Source: Norana najaformis (lineage: Eukaryota; Annelida; Clitellata; Crassiclitellata; Hormogastridae). From it: DNA of 64,000 bases. The stretch lies in contig OZ029913.1 of NCBI GenBank assembly GCA_964023275.1, forward strand, positions 51,281,509-51,345,508, in the 5' to 3' direction. A model generated the notes under the pieces. The model had not been told where the DNA came from and did no database searches. It saw only the letters and a list, made by a program, of their open reading frames with translations. The position numbers were made by a program, and so were the translations under genes. Positions 36,701 through 48,103 of the stretch are shown in pieces. Within the stretch, counting starts at the first letter, position 1. Every line of letters starts with the position of its first letter.

Positions 36701-39000
36701 GCGTAATTACCCGTTCTCTGCCGAACAGCTTCTCGTTTAAGTCGTTCTCGCCCTCTTAATCTACCCTAACTGATGCCAATAATAGGCTGCATTTGGGGGT
36801 TGGAAGCAGTGGGGCAGGAAAGACCATCAGGCACGAGCGAAAAAAGGGAACCCCAAAACTCCAAGGCAGGAAAGTCTAAACCAGAAGGAAAAGTTTTCCC
36901 AATTCCGCTACCGAAATCACAGACTGCCAGTTATAATATTCACTGCGACATAAATACTACTATTGCCACTTGTGACTACTTCACAGTATCTTTCAAGTAT
37001 CTTACCCACTCATGGGCGCCCACAGAAATCTCTCCAGGAGGGGGCAAAACATGAAAGCAGGACACTTCGTCCAGGTTTTATTTGCGCCATGTATTTAGAT
37101 GTGAATTCCAGGAGGGGCAAATTATAATTTTTGACTGCGGTTTTACTTCAAGCGCCACCGATCACTGCCTTGTGCATTATGACAATGGCGCTATAGAAGT
37201 TGTTAAATTAGATTGTTATAGATAACCGCAACACATTCACCTGTTAATGTTTTTCGACTGGCCACCGAGTTCTGTAAATTGTGCGCTGATCTTATCTAAG
37301 GCAATCAATGCTTTTACGTCATAAATGGCTTTAAGCTAACTACTAAAATGCTGTAGAAATAAATCAGCAGCAGCAACAGCAGCTGATTGACCTGGACAAG
37401 CATCAACACTGCATTGCTCTCATCAGTTTCAACCCCTCCTCATCCATCCCAGTCAGTTAGCAATACCCGTCAAAACTTCTGACCCACCTGTTCCACGAAT
37501 GTCAACATCCGTTGTTGTTCGAGCGCCTCAAGGTTGTCTCACTGGATGACGGCCTATTATAGGATAACTTATATCATTTGCGTAGACTTGCTTTATGTAA
37601 AAGAACTGACACATTTTTCTGTAGCAACCGACTAGCCTCGATCCTGCTTCTTCTTCAGCGACTTAACTGGTAAGAACCATCACCACTGCGCAAACCCGTT
37701 TGATTGGAAGTCACTGCAGTGGCGGCGCCAAACTTTTCATTTGGGTGTGCTAAGCCTCTGAATGCCAAAGGTGCCAGAGCCTAAACATAACTATCTGATT
37801 AAATAATCTTTATACAGAGTTTCTACGTTTCCTGAACAAGTCTTATAGGCCTAAATATGAATTTCAAATGGATTTCATGATCAGATGCCATCAGTAGGAA
37901 ATGACGCGAGACGGAACGATACCTCCTTCATGTGGTTTAAAGGGCAGAACTGCAATCTTAAAGTGGGAAGTGGGGGTCCGGATGTAGACCCGGTCACCAG
38001 AATTTTTTTCTCAAAATTTTGTACAGAAATATCTGAGCAATTTAGAACAATAGATTTTTATTTTAGAAGCAAATCTGAGTAACCTAGAACCAGTGACTTC
38101 AATTTCCCGTTGGGAAATATAGGAAATCGAGAGGTTTAATAATTCTAGAAGTAGTTTTGATCAGTTTGCTGCAAGTCTATTTAGGCCAAAATTTGATTAA
38201 TTTAAAGCATGTGTTCTGAACGAATTTTAAGTACAAATCTTAACTGTCGTTTATAACCACATGGTGAAAAACTCCAGGATCAGTGAAGGACGGTGTTATT
38301 TGAAAATTCGGAAGGGGCTAAAAAGGTCTACGTCGATATCTTTCATCCACAACTGAATTTCAGTAGCAGAGTTACTCAGTTGAGACAAACACTGCACCTG
38401 AATATAAGCACCACCACAACTGTGATGACGATAACGACGACGACGACCACCACCAAGTAAATACTTGATGGTGTTGGAGTGAAGGAGATTGTTTACCAAC
38501 TGCCCGGAATCAATGCAAACTGCTTATGCAGTTGCGATTAGAAAGAAACATTTCTCTTATGCAGCCAAGCATTGACAGAAAATATAGGAAATAAATGTAG
38601 CCTACGTACAACAGTACGAGTTACATAAACTGTTTTCTTCATATTACATTTTGGCACATGCCTCAGAATGCAGATCATGTTCAGTTTGTTGAGTGAAACT
38701 ATACACAGACTCGGAATATTCTCATGTCGTGTTTTGCTTTATGTTTTACCATAAAAAGCGAAATTCATAAAGCTGTCTGCCACAAAGTGGCTACAAGTAC
38801 TCCGATTGAGTGGGTCTCACGCCCTCAAGTCTATCGCAACTCTATCATAATTCATAACCATCGTTGATATATATAGGCTGGTAACGTCCAGGAATTAGTG
38901 TCATGCAGGTAAGTAGGTAAAGATTCATTGTCCTGTAGGCCAGACTGGTGGTCAGTTTTGGTGCCTGGTCATAATCCGTGGAAGGGGTCAAGCCGGGGAG
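36700..39000. other. Non-coding stretch
   Basis: No coding exon supported. Contains a LINE family C 3' end at 37120-37225 and a GAC/ACC-rich microsatellite at 38420-38457. Confidence 0.35.
37120..37225 (+). mobile_element. LINE 3' end, family C
   Basis: CGCCACCGATCACTGCCTTG, TGCATTATGACAATGGCGCT, then TATAGAAGTTGTTAAATTAG with a short AGATTGTTATAG tail. Confidence 0.55.
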
Positions 39001-39011
39001 ACAACATGGTG

Positions 39012-39566
39012 CTACGGTGGAAATCGTTGGTGATGGTGGTCATGGGATGGTGCAGGAGCGGAAGCTTCAAGCATGATAGATGACAGCTGGAAAAGTTTGG
39101 TTTTCAGTCTTGAATGAAAAGCTGCAGGAGACAGGACATGCGGAGGAGTGCTTAGATTGGCAGGCGAGAAAGATAGATGAGCAACCTGCTGGAGGTTTTC
39201 CAGAGTTCGTTCCAAAGGGCTGGCGCCACGTAGACTAAAGAGCGGTTGGGGTTGGATAGTGATTAGCTGGTGAGTGTAAGAGGGTTTAGAAGTTTGAAGT
39301 GCATTGTACGTAAGAGATACAATTTTGTAGTGGATGCATTAAGGCACTTTAAGTTAATGAAGCGATTTGAGAATTGGGGTTATGTGGTTGTGTTTGGGAG
39401 TTTTGGTAACTGCACGAGCCAGAGTGTTCTGGATTGTTTGAAGACGTTCTGTTTGAGATGAGTCGATATTATAGAAGAGGTAGTTGCAGTGGGCACTTTT
39501 TAAATCAAGTATAGAGCGAAAATTGGCGGGGGTCACGCCGACATAAATGATGATAATTGTAGTCAT
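39012..39566 (-). mobile_element. LINE reverse-transcriptase C-terminus (CR1/L2-like), broken
   Basis: Two minus-strand frames carry consecutive pieces of an ORF2 C-terminus: YNIDSSQTERLQTIQNTLAR and ARAVTKTPKHNHITPILKSL, then a PLWNEL..F(H)SRLKTKLFQL end near 39100. A frameshift separates them near 39350. It is a decayed 5'-truncated copy. Confidence 0.8.
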
Positions 39567-39671
39567 CTGCTTTTCGATCTGTTTCTATCCGTATTTTCAT
39601 GGCTCTTCGTGTTTTTTTGCCATAATTCATTTATCGATGCCAGTTCACATGCTGGTGGTGGCTATATTTCA

Positions 39672-39835
39672 GCGATTTTAATCTCGGGTTACCACGGGGA
39701 CCTTAAATGGCGCAGTGCCCATTCAAATGGGCAGCGGTGGCGATGGATCTCACACGATAAATTCATTGAAAACGAGCTGGGTTGAGGGTACACGGTCGCT
39801 ATAGAAAACATATAGGCCTACATTTACATTTATCC
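39672..39835 (+). mobile_element. SINE, family 1, copy 2 (head missing)
   Basis: Shares GGGGACCTTAAATGGC, ATCTCACACGATAAATTCAT and CGGTCGCTATAGAAAAC with copies at 6499 and 42668, but lacks the tRNA-like head. Confidence 0.75.
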
Positions 39836-40082
39836 ACTTGTCCTGTTTTCCTCTTTTCTGTGTTTCAACAGTATCTCATAGCCTTTTTTAAATTCGTAAT
39901 TTCTGTGAGCTGAAACTGGTGAGTGCGCAACTCAATGAAATTCCTCCCCAAATCAAAAGGAGGCCCTGGCAAGATTTCCCATGTATCCGACCCAGAGACA
40001 CATTGTAGGCCTACTGGCTTCAAGTCGAGGGCCTAATTAGGTGTAAGATCCTCCTAGTTGGGCGAGCCTTGGAATACATGAA

Positions 40083-40300
40083 TCGTAATCGTAATCCACA
40101 GATTTCTATAGCGCCCAATGAAAGCCACGTCACGGGGACCAGCTTATTCACAGCCGCTCAGGCAAAACCAAATCGATAGGCAAAAGATGTTCGGTTCCAG
40201 ATCAAGATCCAAAAGTCAGGCAGAGAGACAGCGTGGCAGCTACGGTGGGTGATGTTTGGGATTGGAGCGGAAAGAGAGATAAGAGGGAAAAGGTCTCGAT
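40083..40300 (-). mobile_element. LINE 3' end, family A
   Basis: Plus view starts CGTAATCGTAATCCACAGAT and contains AAAGCCACGTCACGGGGACC and AACCAAATCGATAGGCAAAA. Better preserved than the copy at 24741. Confidence 0.8.
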
Positions 40301-41389
40301 TCAGATGGGTAAACGTTCATTAAGATTTTGCGACCCGTGGTGCTCTGGCAACTCAGGCATTTCTTGCTCTCTCGTTCACTGGACGTCGCTTCAGGGTTGT
40401 GTTTGCCGGGAGGGTTTGAAGGTTCGATCCCTATAGGATCACCCCATCCATGTTAAAAAATCTGCCCTGAGGTCGACTTTACGCTCCCCTCCGAAGTTCA
40501 CACCCAATAATTACCGTGTCCTCAACCTCAACTGTAGTGTCGTCACGGGGTGTGGACTCGAGGGAGAAGATAGACATTGTATAATAATGGCGGGCAATGG
40601 ACAAAGGAGTTTGGTTAATGAATAGAACGTCCTATACGGTTAAATCCTGGTGTTATTAGTAGTCCGGAGAGACGCTATATCAACCTCATACTCTAAAGTG
40701 AAGCATGCGCAGCTACGAAGTCAAGTTGTAACCGGCTGAAGAGTCCAGCTTATTTGGTTTGGCTGAGCTCAGTGTAATCTCGCTGCAGATAATGCGGCGT
40801 GAACGTTCAATTCTGATTGTCTACAAACTCAATTCTGTAGGTTTGTAGGCCTTTTGCCAACAGACAATAGTCGGTTGCATGTATGGATATACTGCTCACT
40901 TAAGTCAGACACTCCCTATTCTAAAAGTTGAGGCTTTGTTTTTAACCCATATAAAATCTAAGTCACGCACATTCAAGATCAAATTCCAATAAAATTTTCA
41001 AAAAGGTTTTAACAGGTTGACGGTTTAGATTCCACTGAGATGATTGATTAATAGATGAAAAGTCAACCACCTCGTCTTGATAAAAACTTAAAGTCGTGAG
41101 CCGCTTCAACCCTCTATCAACCTTAACCGTTTAGCAATAAAATACAGTTTACAAGTTAATTTTTTATTGACAATTTCAGAAGATAAGTTCTAAAACTGTT
41201 GGCGGCCATGGCTTGGTCTGAACAGCGTTAGATAGCTTACAACTAGCCCAATATGACAGTCAATCACACCAATCTTGCTCGGTAAAGTTCATTTCGCTGG
41301 GTAGGCCCTATCAGTTAATGAACATATCTCCTTTCAAAACGAAATTTGCATAGGATTTTTAAAAAGAAACCCTCTAAAATTGTTGGTGG

Positions 41390-41685
41390 TGGTGGGGTCC
41401 GCCCCGGACTCTGAAGGCAAGGCTTACGAGAATCCTCAACCCCAACTCAGACATCTGCGCGCTTTGCTCCATTCCACACGCGGGTGTTTCGCGCGTGTGA
41501 CATCCTAAATTTTGAAATCTCTGCCAAAGTATACAAATCCAACATTTTCCTTCCAACCATCTTGCTGTTAACTCTTCGAAACATTCTGGGCCTGTCTTCT
41601 TGTTTGGTCGCACGCACCTTTTTAGCACTCTGTAGCTTCAGTGTCTATATGAGAGGTTGCAAAAAAGACGCTATATAAATACTTA
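41390..41685 (+). mobile_element. Possible LINE 3' UTR
   Basis: Ends GACGCTATATAAATACTTAG, the terminal motif seen at 8778-8878. No ORF remnant recognised. Confidence 0.3.
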
Positions 41686-42667
41686 GTCGCACATACATTC
41701 TTCGCTCATAGGCCTAAATGAATTTGACTTATGAAGCGAAGTTGCTAGTGTCCTATATACGTTTTCATGTTGGTCTTGAAAACAGTCTCGAACGTTCTGC
41801 TACCTAGGTCCATTTCTTTGCATGCCATGCAGCTAGTAGGCCTAGGCCTGTGGGCTGGGAAACCGTGACCTACGTGTTCCGGCGTCGGCTCAGCATCCAC
41901 GCTACACTGCACTGGGTTAGGTGTGGACATGTTGCTTATTTCTTTCAGGTTGCCTGTCGGGAGTTTATTGCTACTCCACGATATTTCAAATCCTGCAGTA
42001 TATGCGCACCGCTGATGTCTCGCCATGTCTTACAATAATAACGATAATCTATGTGTGCAGATGCACTTACCACCTTACTGTGTGCCTGGAGTCCCCCTAT
42101 ATATTGAATTATAAGGAACTCATGTATCTGTTAAAGCATTCATCATTTCCGAGACTATGGTCACCAAGCCTATGCGGAGTTCACGAAACTAGGCCCATCT
42201 CGGCCCTATGTTGATTTCGCACCTGCGAGTCGAAAGGCCCCGGCTTGTATGCTTCCAGTCTCATTTTCGGGGTTACTGGAAATACGGCGCTGAAGACTGC
42301 GCTTAGTAAAGCGCACAATAAAGTCGCTGTTAGGATGATCGCAAACAATTTGCATGCGCACAACAGACCTTGTATCCGAATCTTTTTGCACAAAATTAAG
42401 CCAATACAACCATGATTGTAGAATAGAGAAGGTATACTTGGGGTAGGCCTACGTCATGTAGGCCTAAGCAGAGGACCTTCTTTTGATACCGGCATCACTC
42501 TGTTGCCTTCAGGCAATCGCTGACATTTGCTCTGTCGAACTAGAAAGTTTGTATATGAAACTAAAGGTAGCTAAATCTCGAGTTATAAAATTGGATGATT
42601 GTTTCGTAATATGTGTAAGAATATTACTGTAAATGGAAAAGAAATCAGTTATGTCGATAAGCTTAGC

Positions 42668-42935
42668 TGGCCTAGTTAGCTATACTGATAAAAGGGTACG
42701 TCAATGCACCTCTGTGCGTGAGAATGCTGGTTCGCATACCTAATGGATACATTTTAGATTTTAAACTCCGGCTAGCACGGTCCTTACAAGGGGACCTTAA
42801 ATTGTGTGTAAATATTTTATTCAAACGGACAGCGGTGGTGAAGGATCTCACCCGATAAATTCATTGAAAAATGAACAAGGTCGAGGTCCCACGGTCGCTG
42901 TAGAAAAAACATGTAGGTCCTACATTTACGTTTAA
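42668..42935 (+). mobile_element. SINE, family 1, copy 3
   Basis: Head with GGCCTAGTTAGCTATACTGA and box B-like CTGGTTCGCATACC. Body GGGGACCTTAAATTG, GGTGAAGGATCTCACCCGAT, AATTCATTGAAAAATGAAC, CGGTCGCTGTAGAAAA. The most complete copy. Confidence 0.8.
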
Positions 42936-43412
42936 ATATCTGGGCTGGTTTCTGGTTGCGGCCAAGTCATTAAAAGTTAGTGTGCATGAAATGAAAATGA
43001 CGGCTACAATAGATGGCGTTTAGAAGTGAAGCGGCGAGAGAGATAAGGAGCAGAGGGGAATCAGACTAGGATTTGTGGAAGAGGAGCGTTTTCAGTTTTG
43101 AATTAAAGGTCTGCGCAGAGATTGCAAGAGGTGCAGCGTTGGTGAATTAGACCTGCTGTATTACGATTAGTAGTCTACGCCACGAAAACCGTAACGAGCA
43201 GTCTTAAGAAATTTTAGAGACTTGGATATCAGCCACGTTAGCCAACCAAAAAAGGCTGTCATGGTATAGAAAACATGTATAGTTACATTTATGGAGTGTT
43301 TATTAAGTTCATTTTCGTAGCTTCGACGTAAACCAACCATTTCCCTTTCCACGACAGCGAACGTTCAGTGAATTCGGTAGAGGACGCTAGTAAAAAGACA
43401 GCTTTCTGTTCT

Positions 43413-43490
43413 GGCGCAGAGTTGAACCCCGACCTATGGGTGGTGGGTGGACAGTTCAGCACACTAACCACTAGACGATTGCCTGTGTGG
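43413..43490 (-). mobile_element. tRNA-derived SINE head, family 2
   Basis: Minus strand reads CGTCTAGTGGTTAGTGTGCT and a box B-like GGGGTTCAACTC. Same layout as 20481-20562. Confidence 0.6.
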
Positions 43491-43559
43491 ACTTGCCGTC
43501 TCTGACCGCATTATATATTCTATAATAATTCAAATGCAATATGGTTTCAAATCACTCCT

Positions 43560-43690
43560 CGACTGGCAATGCGCTACATAACCCTACACTAACCGGATGA
43601 TGGATAGGTGAACGCATGCGCAGTCAGGCCAGCAACCGACAAGAAAATAAATTCTTCTGTTGATATTGTTGGCTGATGGTAATTCTTTTA
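43560..43690 (+). promoter_or_regulatory. Possible CK1 promoter with NRF-1-like site
   Basis: A GCATGCGCAG core at 43613-43623 matches the NRF-1 consensus, common in housekeeping promoters. It lies in a CpG-containing patch about 4.4 kb upstream of the kinase ATG, followed by a possible donor (gatgGTAATT). Related GCATGCGC cores occur near 40704 and 42353. No transcript data are available. Confidence 0.2.
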
Positions 43691-44790
43691 TTTTTTATTT
43701 GACTAGTGAGCTGTCTTTAAATGGTTGTTGCGCTCTTTTATCCCGATTTGGTTCATATTGTGAGTTATAAGTTAGTCTTTAATGCAGTGTCAGACCGGTT
43801 TGGTGATTAGACTGTTGGCCTTTTGCCTGCCCAAAACTCAGCTGAGTTCCGAGTTCGTAAAATGGCCCAGTGCGGGGATGGTTGTGAATATTCTATTTGC
43901 ATTGCTGACATCTAAACGGTTGCTGAATACTGTAAACTAGGCAAGCTGGGAACAACTAGCCTGAGATGTAGGAAAACAATGATGGTTTTACGGAGGATCC
44001 GAAGCTGATTGTAAATGAGAATTTTAATTGTAACTGGAGTCTTTCCATCAACTTACGGGTAGTTTTTTATTTTCTTCGCCGGAATAGTGTTTCACATGTG
44101 ATCTATAATAGAATCAAGTTATTTATTAAATACCATAGGCCAGTTGTATTTTCTCTTTAGTAAGCCAATATTTTTGCTTAACTGTCATGGTGGTTTTTCT
44201 GATCTGTACATTAAAGGTATTATGGTATAAGTTGCCTAGAGCAGTCACTTCGTCTCAGCAAACTTATGTCTCACCAAATTCCTTTTTTATTTTAAATATG
44301 TTCTTTTGCTTAGCCGGCCATCAGAAATCTGAAATCTTCTGTTCCACAAAGGAGTTTCATTCTAGTGCCCACTGCATTATCATTAACAATTTTTGCTGTT
44401 CTGGATACAGCATTCAAATTTGGCTTTATGTGCACCTTTAGGCTGTGTTTTTGGCTCTTCTAAATTTGGAAGTGATACAGAAGATATGTTAAACTACCTT
44501 TTGGCTAAATATTATTTTAGCTTCTCCTGGAGGAAGTAGAGAACACTGTTGATACAGCATTGTTAAAAGGGGACATGGCTTAATTTTTTGTATGACTGTG
44601 AAAGTTCCAGCCGATGACTCCTGCTCAAATTGTTGGAGTTTTTTTCTGAATTCAAAAGTCATCTCCCAATTCTGCACTTTCAAAGAACCCTTAAAAATGA
44701 TAAAATAAGCACTTTAAAATCACCATTAGGAAATTCATTTACCATTCCTACACTTACATTTATCCAATACTTTACATTTTTTAATTATGA

Positions 44791-44995
44791 TAGTTGTGGT
44801 TAGTCTAGTGGTTAGAATGCCAAACTGTCAGCCCTGAGGTTGGGTATTGGGTATGCAAATACCCAACAGGACATTCTGGAGGAAGACTCCAAAATTTCAG
44901 TTTCACTTGTGTCCCTCTAGCACACTGCTTTGAAGTAAGCATTTGTGCTGACTGTACACTGTTGGTGGAGGATCAGATGAATCAGATGATCAGGG
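44791..44995 (+). mobile_element. tRNA-derived SINE, family 2
   Basis: Head TTAGTCTAGTGGTTAGAATG with a box B-like GAGGTTGGGTATTGG, followed by a body including TGTACACTGTTGGTGGAGGA. Confidence 0.6.
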
Positions 44996-46002
44996 AAAGG
45001 ACAAGCCATGTGCTTTATGTGCAAAGGCTAAGAAAATGACCTCACTGACTCTTTACACTAATAGATGCCTCTTGGGGTATTGTTAAATGACTGATTATTT
45101 CACCTTGAAGTGTGTTTCTGTAATAAGTTATTGTCATTCACTTACTTTTTTCCTTCCTGGAACTAAGACTTTGTTTAACAACAGTATTGGTTCCACAAAA
45201 GGCCAAATGTATTTTAAAAAAACATGCATGTGTTTTTAAAAAACAGTGCATAATCAGCTCATTTTAAAAATACATTGCATCAGCAATGTTTTTTGTTGCA
45301 TTTCTGTTTAACTGACATAATGGCTGACTTTGTAATGTAACAGAATAAATGACTAAATTTGTTTCCAAACAACATTTTAGAAATAATACAGAATGGATTT
45401 GTAAAGACGTTCAATCTAGTAGCTACAAATAGGTCAGCTGATCAGAAGGCCATTTTATCCTGGTTCATTTGCACTGTTTTAGTTTCTAAATGTGAATACC
45501 GTAAATTTAATAGCATTCTGCTTTTTCTGTATTTTAATATTTAATTTATGTTACTTTTGTGTTGTTTAGGATAAAGAATTCACTAGAGCAAAAGGACGCC
45601 CTTCTCTAAAAAAATTCAATTTTTAGAATGTTAACACCAATGGAACTAACATATGAGCCGGTTTCCAATGGTGCTTTAATGACAAAAAAGTTCTCCTCCC
45701 TTTTAAGTAAATCCATGATGTTAGTTTAAGTAACAGAGAAAATAACATTGAAGTTCTTGATTAATTGTTTGTAGCACAAATTTGTTCACAAGCATGAAAT
45801 TTCAGATTTTCTATGTTTATTGATACGACTATTCACAGCTTGGAGTACAATATGTAGAGCAGTTACCTTCACATTTAGGTAAGGTATGTTGGGCTTTCAA
45901 GCTGTAAAACTCAGAAGTACTGAGTTTCTTGGGGAAATCTTTTTAAAAATAAAATTACATTTTGCATTGTTTAGCAATCATCGATCTCATGTATACTTTT
46001 AA

Positions 46003-47107
46003 TCTAATCTAATGACTTCCATAGCATCCAGGGTATCAGTTGATGGTCACTTCAAGTCAAAATTTCAGTCAGTTTCTTTTGAAGAATCTGGGTCAAATTC
46101 TAATAGATCGGAGAGACCATAAGCCAGACTATGGTGGGGATGCCAGTTGAATGAGATATGTCATTAGTATAGACCCGAACGACATCAAAGAATTGACAGA
46201 ACGAACTGAACTGGGCAGTGAATTTCTAAGCTTTGGACCAGGTACAGAGAAGGTCCGAGGGCCCAACACTGTTCGGGTACGGGGCACAGCAAGAGTCACA
46301 GTGTCCACTGATCGGGTGCATTATCTATTACTGTGAAGGGTGAGCATGGAATGTAGATGTGTTGGCTGATTTAAATGTAATACTTTGTGAACTATAAAAC
46401 AGACTTTGAAGTGAATTCTTTGCTGAGTGGGCAGCCAGTGCAGTGAATGTAATATTGGCTTAATATGCTGATACAAAATTTGGAGTCTTTGTTGTGGCTG
46501 TGGCAAGAGAGTTTAGAGTGATGTGTAGTTTGTGCAGATCTTCCTTATTGATGCCAATAATAAGTGAGTTACAGTAGTCAAGTCTGCTGGAAACCAATGC
46601 ATTAGCTAGTTGGATTAAGACAGTTTGAGGCAAAAAAGATCTGATTCTATGAATATCCCGTATGTGAAATTGAGCTGATCTGCATATCGCCTGAACATGG
46701 TTAGAAAGTTACATGGTTGGTTAGAAATTTACCATGGCCAAACTGCATGCACATTCAGTGCAGTTAATAAGTAAGCCACCCAAATGAACAGATGTAAAGC
46801 AGTCAAATTTATGGAGTTGTTGGGTTGTATGCAGGAGAAAAAATTCGTTTTTATAAGGATTCAGAAGAAGATTATTACTTACCATCCAAGATTTTTCAGT
46901 GAATAAACAGTTAATTGCAGTAAACAATTGTGTGTAACTTGTGCAGGGTAATTGCACAATGTCCATTTTAGTGGAACCCACATTCTCCGCATTAGTTGAT
47001 GAGCACATTTTCAGTTTATGTCCAGTAGTTCTGACATGCGAAAGTCTACTTTGTCTCAGTGAATGCAATATTGGCTTAATATGCGGACATTGATATAATA
47101 TGCTCAA
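46003..47107 (-). mobile_element. LINE, family C: reverse-transcriptase 3' half, broken
   Basis: The minus strand carries, in order, RT and thumb-like pieces in different frames: WMVSNNLLLNPYKNEF, HKFDCFTSVHLGGLLINC, a SSRLDYCNSLI-like segment near 46580, and HIKPILHSLHWLPTQQRIHF near 46450. A 3' UTR of about 320 bp follows, ending in TTAGATTAGATTA near 46003. Several frameshifts and an internal duplication (HIKPILHSL also at 47080) mark it as dead. CR1/L2-type is the best class by motif. Confidence 0.8.
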
Positions 47108-48027
47108 TATGCTGATTCAATGTGCAGAATTTATTATTTCATACCCTTGAAATCGCTGAAACTCTGTTTTAGAGCAAACTACTTAGAGCATAGAAGGATC
47201 TAATTAGCTTAAATCTGTAGTTCTGTTTTGATATTAGTAATTGTTTGTACCAGTGTAATTCTGCTTGTTCAGTTTTAATTTTTGGTGGCACTGATCTGAG
47301 TTATGAAATCTAATAACACCTTGAACAGGATGAAATTGAATTAACACCTTAGACAGGATGCAAGCATTCAGCTCAGAGCAAAGTAACAACTGCTAAATAT
47401 GATCAAATATATGCAAGTATATATATATATATGTGTGTGTGTGTCTTAGTGATAAATTTATGTTAATAAAGTAGGCCTAAATATATGTTGCTGGAAACCT
47501 TATCATGCATATTGCTGGAAGCAAACTAATTTCCTGGAGTCAGGTTTTAATAAGTTGCTCGGAATCACATGCTGGTTCCTTCAAAATTTTATTATCCAGA
47601 AATAATAAGTTTTACTTTGGGGAAGAATACATGCTTAATAGAAACCACAAATAAGAATATTCAGTAGAAAATAACTTTGAAGAAAATAACCAAGATAAAA
47701 CTGTTATGAATGTAATTTGAGTAAAATTGTGATTGTTCGGTTTGTTTTGAAATTCCAAATGTTTACAGTTTTAGTAAATTTTGTGGGTGTAGCTGTTTAA
47801 AATGCTGTATTGCCATTGTTCTAGCTATCTTCCAAAGTGCCATTCTAGAGCTGATTTTCATTTTAGAACAGGAACGGTTGATGGTTTGCCATAATACAAG
47901 TTACTGATATGATTTTTTCATCTCCTTATAGTTGTTGATCATTGGAGTGATGTTTGTTCAGCAAAGGCATCGAATTTCAGAAAATGTTAATTAAATTTTG
48001 TGCACTTCAGATTTGTAGGTGAGCAAG

Positions 48028-48103
48028 ATGGAACTGAGAGTTGGCAACAGATACAGACTTGGGCGAAAGATTGGCAGTGGCTCCTTTGGTGATATATATC
48101 TAG
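48028..48103 (+). CDS. CSNK1D/E: CK1 coding exon 1
   Basis: Encodes residues 1-25, including the Gly-rich nucleotide loop. The ATG lies in a good context (gagcaagATGG). The exon ends after one base of the Gly26 codon at a GTGAGC donor. A possible 5' UTR acceptor (cacttcag) sits at 48010, so the mRNA probably has an upstream non-coding exon. Confidence 0.95.

Larger units (their letters stand above)
43500..48027. other. Non-coding, 5' flank or first intron of CK1
   Basis: Apart from the SINE at 44791 and the LINE at 46003-47107, no exon is recognised. A TA/TG microsatellite lies at 47418-47445. Confidence 0.35.
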
